DNA from: Pyrus communis
Taxonomy: Eukaryota > Streptophyta > Magnoliopsida > Rosales > Rosaceae
Direction: 5' to 3'
Assembly (NCBI RefSeq): GCF_963583255.1
Contig: NC_084808.1
Coordinates: 7,029,501 to 7,093,500 of the forward strand
DNA length: 64,000 bases
The notes beneath the pieces were generated by a model. It was not told where the DNA came from. It ran no database searches and saw only the letters and a list, made by a program, of their open reading frames with translations. Position numbers and translations under genes: made by a program. Positions 1 to 10,418 of this stretch are shown in pieces. Position 1 is the first letter of the stretch. Each line of letters begins with the position of its first letter.

Positions 1-1
1 T

Positions 2-2083
2 CGGAGGTTCGTTAAGGATTTTTCGGTGATTGCCTTGCCGTTGACGAGGTTAACGAGGAAGGATGTCAAATTTGAGTGGGATGATAGGTGCGAGCGGAGT
101 TTCCAACAGTTGAAGCATTGTCTCACTCATGCACCTGTTTTGGCACTCCCAGACGATAGTGGTGATTTCGAGGTTTACAGCGATGCTTCCTTGAATGGTT
201 TGGGATGTGTATTAATGCAGCATGGTAGGGTGATTGCTTATGCTTCGCGGCAGTTGAAACCTCATGAGAGGAATTACCCTACACATGATTTGGAGTTGGC
301 CGCTATCATTTTTGCGTTAAAGTTGTGGAGGCACTATCTTTACGGAGAAAAGTGCAAGATCTTTACGGATCACAAGAGTCTCCAGTATCTCTTTACTCAG
401 AAGGAACTCAATCTTCGTCAGCGGAGGTGGTTGGAGTTGCTCAGCGATTACGATTGCACGATTGATTATCATCCTGGTCGTGCGAACGTAGTGGCTGATG
501 CACTTAGCAGGAAGTCACAGGGCCGTATTAATGCGTTGTACGCTAGTCGTGCTCCTCTTTTGGTGGACTTGCGTACTACGGGGGTAAGGCTAGAAGCCGA
601 AGATCGAGATGTGGCATTACTTGCTAATTTCCAAGTTAGGCCGATACTTGTTGATCGGGTGCTTGAAGCCCAAGTAACTGACCAGGAGACTCAAGAACTT
701 ATTCAAGCTCGAGAGCAAGGAAGGAGGCGGGACCTCAGAGTTCGGGATTCGGATGGCATGTTGATGCTAGAAGGTAGAATGTTTGTGCCTAAGAGTGTGG
801 AGTTGAAGAAAGAAATTCTCGATGAAGCACATATCTCGGCTTATGCCATGCACCCAGGAGCTACTAAAATGTATCATACCATTCGACCGTTTTATTATTG
901 GCCGGGTATGAAGAGGGAGATAGCCGAGTATGTGAGCAGGTGTGCTGTTTGTCAACAAGTTAAAGCAGAAAGGAAGAAGCCGTTTGGGTTGTTGCAGCCG
1001 CTTCCCGTTCCAGAGTGGAAATGGGAAAATATCACCATGGATTTTGTGTACAAGCTCCCACGTACACATAATGGCTTTGACGGCATTTGGGTGATCGTCG
1101 ATCGACTCACTAAGTCGGCTCATTTTATTCCTGTGAGAGAGAAGTATTCTCTGAGCCGTTTAGCGGAGTTATTCATTTCGAAGGTTGTAAAGTACCACGG
1201 TGTCCCAGTGAGTATTGTTTCGGATCGAGATCCACGATTTACGTCGAAGTTTTGGGTAGCTTTCCAGGAAGCTTTGGGCACGAGATTACTTTACAGCACG
1301 GCGTATCATCCACAGACAGACGGACAGTCAGAGAGAACTATTCAGACCTTGGAGGATATGCTGCGAGCTTCGGTGTTGCAGTTTGGTGACGCTTGGCATC
1401 AAAGATTGGATTTGATGGAATTTGCTTACAACAACAGTTTTCATTCGAGCATTGGCATGGCGCCATTTGAGGCCTTGTATGGCAGAGCTTGTCGCACACC
1501 GTTATGTTGGTCAGAGGTTGGAGAAAGAGTTTTAGTGGGTCCAGAGATTGTCGAGGAGACTACTAAGAATGTTCAGGTGATTAAGTCTAACCTGAAAGCA
1601 GCTCAGGACAGGCAGAAGAGTCTAGCGGATCGGCGTGCTACGGACAGAACATATGAGGTCGGAGATTGGGTATTTCTGAAGCTTTCACCGTGGAGAGGTG
1701 TTGTGCGGTTCGGAAAGAAGGGGAAACTGAGTCCTAGGTACATCGGACCATACATGGTCACCGAACGAGTTGGTGAGGTAGCTTACAGGTTGGAGTTGCC
1801 TCCGGAGTTGGCTAGAGTGCATAATGTTTTTCACGTGTCTATGCTCCGACACTATGTTGCTGATCCATCTCACGTGATACCTCCTCAACCGCTTGAGATT
1901 AACCCAGATCTGACGTATGATGAGGAACCGGTGACGATCATTGATTGGAAAGAGAAGGTTTTGAGGAACAAGACAGTGAATTTAGTGAAGGTTTTGTGGA
2001 GGAACCATTCAGTTGAGGAAGCTACGTGGGAGACAGAAGATCGGATGAGGGATTTGTATCCCCGGTTGTTCTTTAACCACTAG
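2..2083 (+). CDS. Ty3/gypsy chromovirus polyprotein, C-terminal part (RT tail, RNase H, integrase, chromodomain)
   Basis: This is the 3' end of a retrotransposon pol gene. The frame is open to the window edge, so the start lies outside; the GTG at 26 is not a real start. Counting from that GTG as residue 1: the RT tail is 1-40. RNase H is about 47-162, with acidic residues D53, E90, D115 and D158 (motifs YSDAS, TDHKS, VADALSR). The integrase zinc-binding domain is about 265-312 (H269, H276, C306, C309). The integrase core has D339 (ITMDF), D400 (IVSDRD) and E436 (TDGQSER). The C-terminus has the [10 protein letters not shown] motif followed by a chromodomain-like segment ending at the TAG. 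The product would reverse-transcribe and integrate the element; the chromodomain is thought to steer integration. No stop or frameshift is seen, so this element may be young. The Tekay/Del assignment rests on the C-terminal motif and the long LTR. Confidence 0.95.
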   Translation, partial: RRFVKDFSVIALPLTRLTRKDVKFEWDDRCERSFQQLKHCLTHAPVLALPDDSGDFEVYSDASLNGLGCVLMQHGRVIAYASRQLKPHERNYPTHDLELAAIIFALKLWRHYLYGEKCKIFTDHKSLQYLFTQKELNLRQRRWLELLSDYDCTIDYHPGRANVVADALSRKSQGRINALYASRAPLLVDLRTTGVRLEAEDRDVALLANFQVRPILVDRVLEAQVTDQETQELIQAREQGRRRDLRVRDSDGMLMLEGRMFVPKSVELKKEILDEAHISAYAMHPGATKMYHTIRPFYYWPGMKREIAEYVSRCAVCQQVKAERKKPFGLLQPLPVPEWKWENITMDFVYKLPRTHNGFDGIWVIVDRLTKSAHFIPVREKYSLSRLAELFISKVVKYHGVPVSIVSDRDPRFTSKFWVAFQEALGTRLLYSTAYHPQTDGQSERTIQTLEDMLRASVLQFGDAWHQRLDLMEFAYNNSFHSSIGMAPFEALYGRACRTPLCWSEVGERVLVGPEIVEETTKNVQVIKSNLKAAQDRQKSLADRRATDRTYEVGDWVFLKLSPWRGVVRFGKKGKLSPRYIGPYMVTERVGEVAYRLELPPELARVHNVFHVSMLRHYVADPSHVIPPQPLEINPDLTYDEEPVTIIDWKEKVLRNKTVNLVKVLWRNHSVEEATWETEDRMRDLYPRLFFNH

Positions 2084-2127
2084 GGGTTGTTATTTGGTTG
2101 TTTTGAATTTCGGGACGAAATTCTTTT

Positions 2128-2140
2128 AAGGTGGGAAGGT
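2128..2140 (+). other. Polypurine tract of the chromovirus
   Basis: A purine-rich run (AAGGTGGGAAGG plus one T) directly precedes the LTR, where plus-strand DNA synthesis would be primed. It lies 45 bases after the pol stop. Confidence 0.8.
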
Positions 2141-3728
2141 TGTGACATCCCGTCCCGGAAATACCGAAATGTACGTATGAAATTACAATTTTACCCCTAG
2201 TGTGCTTTCGTCACGTTTTGGTTGTTTGTTGTGTTGTGGCATGTGTTTGGAACCTCACACACTCCCACACACACACAGACACTATCCTTCTCTCTCTCCC
2301 TCTGTCTTCTCTCTCTCCCGAGTCCTCTACCCTTCTTCTTCTTCCTAAAAACGTACGGACCAACACATATACCCCTCAAACCGTGACAGATCGAGGAAAC
2401 TAAGGACACCATTCGACTCGTGAGGTCGAGGCGAGCACGACCATAGCATTTTCAGGTGTGTTGGTGAGGTCCTAAGGAGCGTCGGAGTAGCTCGTTGGAC
2501 GAATTTGGACGTCGGGAAGGCCTAGTTCGAAGTTGGCCGGTTTTTGAGTTTTGAGACAGGTGACACGTACCCAGAGGACGAGCGTGCACACGCGAGACAG
2601 GGGGGCTACGACCCTTCTACATACCAGTGAGTGGGCTTTTGTTTTCCGTATATACCTATATACATTTATATTCCCAGAAATTGATTTAAAAGGGTTATTT
2701 GCCTTATGCCATGCATGTTATTATTAACGTTTATGCATCATCACATTCATTAGTAGTAGCATGCATATACATATTTATATGTGGGTGCTGTGGAGGCATA
2801 GGTAAGTGCCAGGTAAGCGTTATTTAACGATTGCATTAAATAGTGGATAGAGATGCTTAGAGAGCTCATAACCTGTACCCCCGGTGTTAGTGCTCCCGCC
2901 CTGAGCAGGGCACAGGCCTTCACGTGATGTTCACCTCCCGCACCTTAGGCTCAGCTTGGATCCAAGCTAGGTGCACAGGCCTGTCGTACAGACCACATTA
3001 GGTGGTTCCGACTTGTAGGTGACCCGCGATTATTCGCCCAGGCTTCACGTGATCGTAGCACTTATTTACACCCAGTCCTGTCGTACAGACCACTTTAGGT
3101 GGTTCCGACTCGTGGGCAGGTTTAGATATTGAGATTGAGATTTGAGCTCTAGATGTAGCCGTACAGGTCACGTAGGTGACTCCGGCTGCCTGATTACATG
3201 ATATTGATTATGATTATACCTGGGCACTTGCATATCACTTTGAGATTTTGGCATGGCATATCTTGAGCATGATGGGTATACCCTTGAGCATGTTTTGCAT
3301 GTTTACACATACGTACATATGTTTATTTTCTGGGAAGTATACAGGTTTTACGGCGAGGGGTTAGAAAGTATTTTATGAAATGGTTTTCAAAGAGCTTTGT
3401 TTTTGCCCACTCACGTTTTTGTTTTGCGCCCCTCCAGGTTCTAGTTGCTTAGCCGTTGCGGTGGTTTCCCTTGAGAGCTTTTCGGCGTTCTGACAGACAC
3501 TCCCCATTGTAGGGTCGCCTTCGGGCGTACTACTGTTGTTGTTTTAATTGGACTGCTATAGACCTGCTCTGAATTTGTATCGCACTAACTAGCACTCATT
3601 CTAGTACTTGTATGCAAGTTTTTAATTATTCGTACTTTCATATTACTACTTTAGCTTCCGCACGTGCACATGGCTACGTCACCTTTGTGTGACGGCCAGC
3701 ACGCTCCGATCTCGATCGGGGTGTGTCA
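2141..3728 (+). mobile_element. 3' LTR of the chromovirus (1588 bp)
   Basis: The LTR starts TGTGACATCCCG next to the polypurine tract and ends CGGGGTGTGTCA, giving near-complementary termini. The flank continues as a minus-orientation LTR of family H, so this element inserted into H; the expected 5-bp duplication would be ataat (3729-3733), but the left flank is outside the window. A CT-rich and CA-rich stretch lies near 2255-2325, and an AT-rich TATA-like stretch (tatatacctatata) near 2650-2665 is the best, weak, core promoter candidate. Confidence 0.92.
2980..3188 (+). repeat. Three diverged repeats inside the chromovirus LTR
   Basis: Units at about 2980-3013, 3077-3111 and 3157-3188 share a CGTACAG core followed by an AGGTGRYTCCG-like segment. 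The third forms an imperfect palindrome (GCCGTACAGGTCAC with GTGACTCCGGC). Confidence 0.7.
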
Positions 3729-4237
3729 ATAATGGCTAAGGGGTTCATCTCCATACATGTTATACTTGCATAATAAAATGATTTCCAATTGCATTTCAAT
3801 AAACCATGAAACTCAACACCCCGGGTTAACCGTGATGCACTAATTAACCTTCAAATCTTCCTAACGTTACTGAATTGGATGGGTTAGCGCATACAACAAT
3901 TCAAAACATTCACCACAAGTCCTCAACATGAATGCATAGAAGAGATACAAGCAAGAATCATTACGCTCTATGAAAATTATAAGTGTTGACGAGGCATTCG
4001 TTACTATGGATTGCATGAAACTTATGCCAAGAATTCCTTTAACGCGATTGTTTATAAGCAACCTCCACTACTTGTGAATATAAGTTCATAACGATTAGGT
4101 GAAACTCACTTATATTCTAGCGTCATATTCATGCATGAAAATTAAGTGTGCACTCTCAATGAACATACATAAATAAGTTATCAATCAAACAGTTAAACGA
4201 ATTGAATCCACAACTTATGAAACGCAATTAGGAGTAT
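3729..4237 (-). mobile_element. LTR fragment H, part 1 (minus orientation)
   Basis: This is the conserved LTR leader block seen in every family copy (for example 20580-21085). It is cut on the left by the chromovirus and on the right by solo LTR K. It includes the stem pair GAATATAAGT / ACTTATATTC near 4075-4120. Confidence 0.85.
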
Positions 4238-6762
4238 TGATGCGAGATTTATACGCGCACGAATTAAACCCTCTTTTTGTCAATTGTAGTATATGTATAA
4301 GTAGGGATCGTTCTGGACCGGGGATTAGGAGGGATTGTTAATCACTTGGATTTGACTCAAAAACGTAAAAACATGAAATAAAACACTATACTAGACTCAA
4401 AGAATGCAAAACTAAACTTTAAAACACTAAGACAAACCAAAAGACTCAAAACAACACAAACACACTCAAATCTGCCTAAAAACCACTTTCTGGGCAGATT
4501 TGAGCACAAACACAAATTTGGACGAAACTAAGTTGTAACTTGACTCAAGACTCTTAAAAACACAAACTAAATGTATTTCAAACTAATCTAACACTTTAAA
4601 ACACTAAGACAAACCAAAAGACTCAAACATCACCCAAAACACTCAAAACTGCCTTAAAATCACTTTCTGGGCAGTTTTGAGCACTTTGGTGAATCTGGAC
4701 AAATTTATGTAATAAATTGAATCACAACACTTATAAACACAAACTAAAACACTTTCTAACTAAATTGGACATTAAAGTAAAGGGGGAAATAGATTTGACG
4801 AAAATTGAATAAAATGCACAGATTTAAATTAAAACAGATAGTAAAGATGAAATGGATGGAATTGAATGGAATGAAGGCTAGCTAAAGGGTTCATCTCCAC
4901 ACATGTTATACTTGCATAATAAAATGATTTCCAATTGCATTTCAATAAACCATGATGCTCAACACCCCAAGTTAACCGTGATGCACTAATTAACTTTCAA
5001 ATCTTCCTAACGTTACTGAATTGGATGGGTTAGCGCATGCGACAATTCAAAACATTCCCAACAAGTCCCCTACATGAATGCATAATAGAGATACAAGCAA
5101 GAATCATTACGCTCTATGAAAATTATAAGTGTTGACGAGGCATTCGTTACTATGGATTGCATGAAACTTATGCCAAGAATTCGTTTAACGCGATTGTTTA
5201 TAAGCAACCTCCACTACTTGTGAATATAAGTTCGTAACTATTAGGTGAAACTCACTTATATTCTAGCGTCATATTCATGCATGAAAATTAAGCGTGCACT
5301 CTCAATAAACATAGATAAATAAGTTATCAATCAAACGGTTAAACAAATTGAATCCACAACTTATGAAACGCAATTAGAAGTAATCAAATCAAAATGCAAG
5401 CATAAACATATATTTTGAATCACCCCCTAGCTAAAGGGGATTTTAGTTCCTCATGGTACAAAACAAAGAGAATCAAAGAAACACCTAAACATTCCAACAA
5501 CTCAAACTTGAATTGTATGAACGTTTAGGCCCTCTTCTCTTCCATTCCTCATTCGTACAAAACAAAGAGTATTGAAATTAAACATTGAAATCAAAGAAAC
5601 ACCGAAACATTCCAACAACTCAAACTTGAATTGTATGAATGTTTAGGCACTCTTCTCTTCCTCTTCGTTGTAGCACAAGGTCTAGGGATAGTTTGATGGT
5701 GTGAATGGTTTGGGAAGTGGTGGAAATGGAAGGATGGTGTTTGGATTGTAAGGGAGAGCACGGCACAAGGGAGTTTGATGTCTACATTTCTGCAATGGAT
5801 GAATTTCTGAAATGGAAGTGTGTATGAGAGAATGGGTGAATTTCTGGCACAAAGGCCTTATTTCTGTGGTGAATGGATCCCCCCCTTTGTGGCTGCAATG
5901 GATGCATATTTATAGGTGGAAATGCATGTGGGATGGCTGCAAAGTGGTGGAGTGAATGATTGAATGCATGTGGCTGATTTATGAAGAGTGAATGCATGTG
6001 GCTGATAGGTGTGAATGATTATGGGTGCATGTGGGTGGAAATGCATGTGTTTGCATGTATTAAAGCTATATGTGGCTGCAATGATGAAATGGATGGGAGT
6101 GATTTTCTGGAATGATGGCAGGTTGTGTATGTTGAATGCATGTGCAAAGTTTTAAAGGATGGAATGCATGTGAATATGATGGAAATCTGATGGGAATGCA
6201 TGTGCAATGTAGTGGAATGACAGCTAGGTTGAATATATTTAAAGGGAGTGCATGTGGCTTGGTTGGAATGAATGAAATGCAATCTGAAATGGGAGATGGA
6301 ATGGAATGCATGGCAATGATGGTGTTTGTGTGAATGATGGCAGATTGTGTGGATGAATGATTAGGGTCTTGTAAGGGTGGAAATGCATGTGGAGCGCATG
6401 GTTGAATTAAAGAATGGGAATGCAATCTGAAATGCATGTGAATTATGTTGGAAAGAAGGGGAAGTCATGGCTATGGGAGAATATGAATGGTTTTAAATGT
6501 CCTAAAACTAAAGGGAACAAGGTTTCAACACTTTGGTCTTCAATTAGGTCTTCAATTTCGTCCAACACTTTGGCTCCAAGCATAAGCTATCCATCCTTAG
6601 CCCAAAAGTGCTCCAAAAATCTCCAAAATGCATCTTTTTGCTCCTTTAGCCCTTTGGACCTACAAACACACGAAAATAGCTTAAAGTACTAAAATAACTA
6701 AAGAAACATAACGTAAATGCACAAGAACAAGCCATTTAAGTCGCATGAATATGCTCCTATCA
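4238..6762 (-). mobile_element. Solo LTR K (2525 bp), minus orientation, TSD agtat
   Basis: The LTR runs from TGATGCGAGA to GCTCCTATCA, flanked by agtat at 4233-4237 and 6763-6767. There is no internal region, so it is a solo LTR left by LTR-LTR recombination. A TATA motif (ATTTATAG on +, CTATAAAT in sense) is at 5908-5915. The region 5930-6440, upstream of it in sense, is packed with GCATGTG / CATGCA motifs. Two inverted-repeat units of the CTCAAAACTGCC type lie near 4460-4690. Confidence 0.93.
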
Positions 6763-7258
6763 AGTATTCAAATCAAAATGCAAGCATAAACATATATTCG
6801 AATCACCCCCTAACCAAGGGGGGTTTAGTTCCTCATGGTACAAAACAAAGAGAATCAAAGAAACACCTAAACATTCCAACAACTCAAACTTGAATTGTAT
6901 GAACGTTTAGGCCCTCTTATCTTCCATTCCTCATTCGTACAAAACAAAGAGTATTGAAATTAAACGTTGAAATCAAAGAAACACCTAAACATTCCAACAA
7001 CTCAAACTTGAATTGTATGAACGTTTAGGCACTCTTCTCTTCCTCTTCGTTGTAGCACAAGGTCTAGGGATAGTTTGATGGTGTGAATGGTTTGGGGAGT
7101 GGTGGAAATGGAAGGATGGTGTTTGGATTGTAAGGGAGAGCACGGCACAAGGGAGTTTGATGGTCTACATTTCTGCAATGGATGAGTGTTTATGAATGGA
7201 ATGGATGGACTTTGTGAAGGGCACGGCCCCAAGGGACCAATTTCTGTTGTGAAAATGA
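6763..7258 (-). mobile_element. LTR fragment H, part 2
   Basis: The interrupted LTR H continues after K and the duplicated agtat. It ends around 7258, just short of where the TATA box should lie, at a junction with an LTR in the opposite orientation. Confidence 0.8.
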
Positions 7259-7781
7259 ATGTAGTTTGTGCTTTTAAGTGTTTTGATTCATTTTATTTCC
7301 CAATTTCGTCCAAATTCACCAAAGTGCTCAAAACTGCCTAGAAAGTGATTTTAAGGCAGTTTTGAGTGTTTTGGGTGATGTTTGAGTCTTTTGGTTTGTT
7401 TTAATGTTTTAAGTGTTTAGTTGTACATTCTTTGAGTTAGGTTAGTGTTTTATATTGTGTTTTTACGTTCTTGAGTCAAGTTATTACTTAATTTCGTCCA
7501 AATTTGTGTTGTGCTCAAATCTGCCCAGAAAGTGGTTTTTAGGCAGATTTGAGTGTGTTTGTGTTGTTTTGAGTCTTTTGGTTTGTCTTAGTGTTTGAAA
7601 GTTTAGTTTTGCATTCTTTGAGTCTAGTATAGTGTTTCATATTGTTATTTTACGTTTTTGAGTCAAATCCAAGTGATTAACAATCCCTCCTAATCCCCGG
7701 TCCAGAACGATCCCTACTTATACATATACTACAATTTGACGAAAAGAGGGTTTAATTTATGCGCGTATAATTCTCGCATCA
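7259..7781 (+). mobile_element. 5' LTR remnant of element I (last 523 bp)
   Basis: Plus-orientation LTR end, finishing CTCGCATCA directly before the PBS region. The U3 part and TATA box are lost, so element I has no LTR promoter here. It holds two stem-loop units: arms 7327-7338 with 7355-7366, and 7514-7525 with 7542-7553. The second pair carries a matched T/A swap relative to the first. Confidence 0.85.
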
Positions 7782-7786
7782 AATTT

Positions 7787-7804
7787 TGGCGCCGTTGCCG
7801 GGGA
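7787..7804 (+). other. Primer-binding site of element I (tRNA-Asp type)
   Basis: TGGCGCCGTTGCCGGGGA lies five bases after the LTR end. From knowledge of Athila-type plant elements, this matches the 3' end of tRNA-Asp. It is the only clear tRNA-derived signal here and is not a tRNA gene. Confidence 0.88.
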
Positions 7805-7905
7805 TTAGAAAATTTGCTAATCCCTTGGATTGTTTTATTTTCGTTTGTTTTTATTTTATTCCAGATTCTTAATCTTGTTTTGTTTCTTGTTTTAGGTACT
7901 AGTTC

Positions 7906-7950
7906 ATGACTCGGAGTTCTCATCCGATTCGTGAACATATCCTGGAGTGA
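7906..7950 (+). pseudogene. Remnant of a gag start in element I (14 codons then stop)
   Basis: A short ORF begins MTRSSHPIREHILE and stops, at the place after the PBS where gag should start. It is followed directly by sequence that in J lies after the gag stop (CGGCTGCAAGACG and the hairpin TTGGG-AGGCAA-CCCAA). The simplest reading is a deletion of almost all gag-pol. Element A has the same 14 codons at 26915-26959. Confidence 0.5.
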
Positions 7951-8035
7951 TTGGGTTCTTCGTCCGGCTGCAAGACGTAAAAGAAAGCGCTTCTTGGGAG
8001 GCAACCCAATGCACTGAATAAAACAAAGCTTGTTC

Positions 8036-8038
<3 letters not shown>

Positions 8039-8069
<31 letters not shown>
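8039..8069 (+). repeat. Poly(A) tract between the gag-side sequence and the antisense ORF in I
   Basis: An uninterrupted A run of about 30 lies after the hairpin motif (near 7996-8012) and before the end of the antisense ORF. A homopolymer stands at the same joint in A, B and C. Confidence 0.9.
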
Positions 8070-8072
<3 letters not shown>

Positions 8073-8100
8073 ATACTAAACATGGAGAAAGATGGAGCCT

Positions 8101-8778
8101 TCACAGAGGTTGTTTGCTTGAAGCCCCACTACTGGGCAAAACTCTAGAAGCGGAAGGCATAGATGCGGGAGGCATAGAAGCGGGAGGCATCGGAGCGGAA
8201 GGCATCGGAGCAGGAGGCGTCGGAGCTAGAGCATTCCAGGCCTCAATACTTGGCCAAACGCTGGACGAGCCAGGAAAAATATGCCTCTGGAAGTAAGCCG
8301 CAAGCCTTTGACGGTCACTTTGCATCCGACCATTGGATTCTTGCAGCTCATCAAGCTTCCTCTTCATACCCGTCGAATAGTTGTTGGCAAGCACGTGCAA
8401 AGTTCTATTCTCGTGCTTAAGCAGTTTGATCTCCTGCTTGAGACTTTCCACCTCTGCCATCAATGATTCCACCTGACGGGAGCGGGCAAGCAGGCGTTGG
8501 CCCATGTTGGACACAGAACTCGCACACTGAACACTAAGTGCGAGGGACTCTTGAACGGCCAACTCATCGGACCGTCCTGACAGCAGCCTACTATCTTTTG
8601 GAGTGAGGAGGTTCCTAGCTACTATTGTAGCTGTTGTGGCGTCCTGCATCACAGAGTCTTCACCTGTAAGAGGACCATTAGAAGATAAGAAAGAAGGGCG
8701 CCATACGTTACCTTGACGCGGCGCGCCCGTATCACTGCTGAGACTCAATTCTAAGCTAAGGTTCGATGGGTTTGTCAT
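8101..8778 (-). CDS. Antisense coiled-coil ORF (aORF), copy in element I
   Basis: Codes on the strand opposite to its host element. The start at 8778 is chosen because MTN or MAN followed by S/PSNLSL begins the other copies; an in-frame ATG at 8799 adds seven residues. The protein is about 225 aa: a Ser/Leu-rich N-terminus, a conserved block with RQGNVWRPSFLSSNGPLTGE and RNLLTPKDSRLLS, then a heptad-like coiled coil (about residues 95-160, from RSRQVESLMAEVESL through MKRKLDELQESNGR), and a C-terminus of Pro/Met/Ala repeats ending SSKQPL. No enzyme motif, signal peptide or membrane segment is visible. Function unknown. It resembles uncharacterised retroelement-associated proteins I recall from Rosaceae. 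A TATA-like CTATAAGAA (8899-8907) lies about 120 bases upstream. Confidence 0.75.
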   Translation of the reverse strand: MTNPSNLSLELSLSSDTGAPRQGNVWRPSFLSSNGPLTGEDSVMQDATTATIVARNLLTPKDSRLLSGRSDELAVQESLALSVQCASSVSNMGQRLLARSRQVESLMAEVESLKQEIKLLKHENRTLHVLANNYSTGMKRKLDELQESNGRMQSDRQRLAAYFQRHIFPGSSSVWPSIEAWNALAPTPPAPMPSAPMPPASMPPASMPSASRVLPSSGASSKQPL

Positions 8779-9730
8779 TTTTTTTTCAAAAGTGTTCAAA
8801 AGAGAAGGGATGGATGGAGTTAAAATTTCAAAGGGCCAGAGACGATGTTCAAGAATGGGAAATCTTCAGAGTGTGTTTGTTGGCGATGATCGATACCTCT
8901 ATAAGAAGCCAAGGCGACGCGTCCACCGATTCAAAACGCCGGAATTTCTGGCGGAAGTTCGGCGACGCTTTCTCTGCTTTTCAGAAAACGCGTTCAACTT
9001 TGTCAAAAGTTCACGTGGAGGTCATCATCGCAGCTACACTTTTACCGACAAGCGTAAATTTCGGCGACGCTTTCTCTGCTTTTCAGAAAACGCGTGCGAC
9101 TTTGTCAAAAGAGCTCTGACAGAGCCGCATCCGCACTACCACATGTCGTTCAGAAAGCGAAGGGGCGCCTGTGCAGAAATCGAAGGGGCGTCCGTTCAGA
9201 AATCGAAGAGCCGTTTGCTCAGAAATTGAAGAGACGTTTGTCGACAAGGGTAAAAGAACAGTACCACCACTTGATATTATCTCTATATATGTCGACCTTC
9301 ATCTTTTATGGCAAGGCAAACCTGAAGAAAATGTCCAACTCTTCCGCACCTCTGAGGGCGCTCTCCCAGCAACGCCTTTTGAAATACTCAATTTTTTCTC
9401 CCCCAAAGAAGATACCAGAAACCTGGAGTACAAATAAGGCAGAAGGAAACGGTCGATCGAAGCATGTGGAGACAACCACAACAAATACATGTGCTGCTTC
9501 ATTCGCCGTTTCTTCAAAAGCAAAGGTATCTCATATCATCAAGGTCTAAAGCAAAAGTATCTCATATCATGCTCTTTCCCTGTCCTTTCCTTTGTCCTTG
9601 TTATTACTTGCATGGCAAAGTAAACGAAAGCAATCAGAGGCACTTGGAGTCAGTCTTCTGTTCTGGAACCGACTGCCTGGAATCCATTCCTGATTGCTTA
9701 CCTAGCGTTGCTCTCGAGTAGTCATTTTCA
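8779..9730 (-). promoter_or_regulatory. Upstream module of the aORF in element I
   Basis: Conserved in I, A, B, C and E just before the aORF start. On the aORF strand it holds a TATA-like box (8899-8907), two copies of a block with the ACGCGTTTTCTGAAAAGC core (about 8960-9095), and four tandem units of about 23 bp around 9143-9234 with TTCGATTTCTGA-like cores. Promoter function is inferred. Confidence 0.55.
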
Positions 9731-10418
9731 ACGGTTGACACACTTCCGGAGAAGGGACCACTTCTGCAAGGGGAGCAAGCAAGGCAAGTGAAAATGATAC
9801 ATTAAAGCATGTGGAGACAAACATAGGCTGAGTTATCCTCCAACCCTTTTCAATACGAATTGGAAAGATTGAACAAAGAAACAGACCAAAGGAGTAAGCT
9901 CAGACCTTCGGGGGAGACCAAAAGAATCCTGCTGCCCATTTCAAGTGTAGCACAAAGGAAAATCAACGATGGGAGGAACCCCTGTGGAATCAACAACATC
10001 AAGCCTCAATGCAATCAACAAGGAGAAGATGGAATTTACATTCCACAACCAGATTTGCGTCTCTAAACTCTTCTCTTTGTTATTTACATTCTGCCATGTT
10101 TAGTATGTTTAGTTGCTGTTTTTATGTTTACTTTTGTTTGGTGTGATTTTAAGCTTAAAACATTGAGGACAATGTTTGATTTAAGTGTGGGGGGGTAACT
10201 AATGTTGTTGATACAAATTCGTGAGATTTTATCACCCATAACTTCAAATGTTGTTCCTTACTGTTTTAAGGTGTTTTTAAGTTGTTTTAGAGTGTTTTAG
10301 TATGTTTTGTTTTTATAACTCCGAAAATACCATAAAAATTTGAGAAAAAAATTGTTTTGAAAAGCCTAAAAAGAGTGTTTTGAGTCGTTTTTGTGTGTTT
10401 GTGTCTTAGGATACCTTC
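9731..10418 (+). other. 3' internal region of element I, non-coding, truncated
   Basis: Contains a short sense ORF (9860-10066) also open in B, C and E, and an internal polypurine-like AAGTGTGGGGGGG (10183-10195) after a conserved GAGGACAATGTTTGA. At about 10418 it jumps straight into LTR U3 sequence; in A the same segment continues for about 1.45 kb to the LTR. I see no protein domain. Confidence 0.7.

Noticed and set aside
2197..2412. Two overlapping ORFs at the start of the chromovirus LTR
   Set aside because: They are produced by CA- and CT-rich simple repeats on both strands.
7787..7804. tRNA gene
   Set aside because: Only the 18 bases complementary to the tRNA 3' end are present next to an LTR; this is a primer-binding site.
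8039..8069. Poly(A) tail of a SINE or processed pseudogene of the aORF
   Set aside because: On the aORF strand the tract is poly(T) after the stop codon, the wrong sense for an mRNA tail of that ORF, and no target duplication flanks it.
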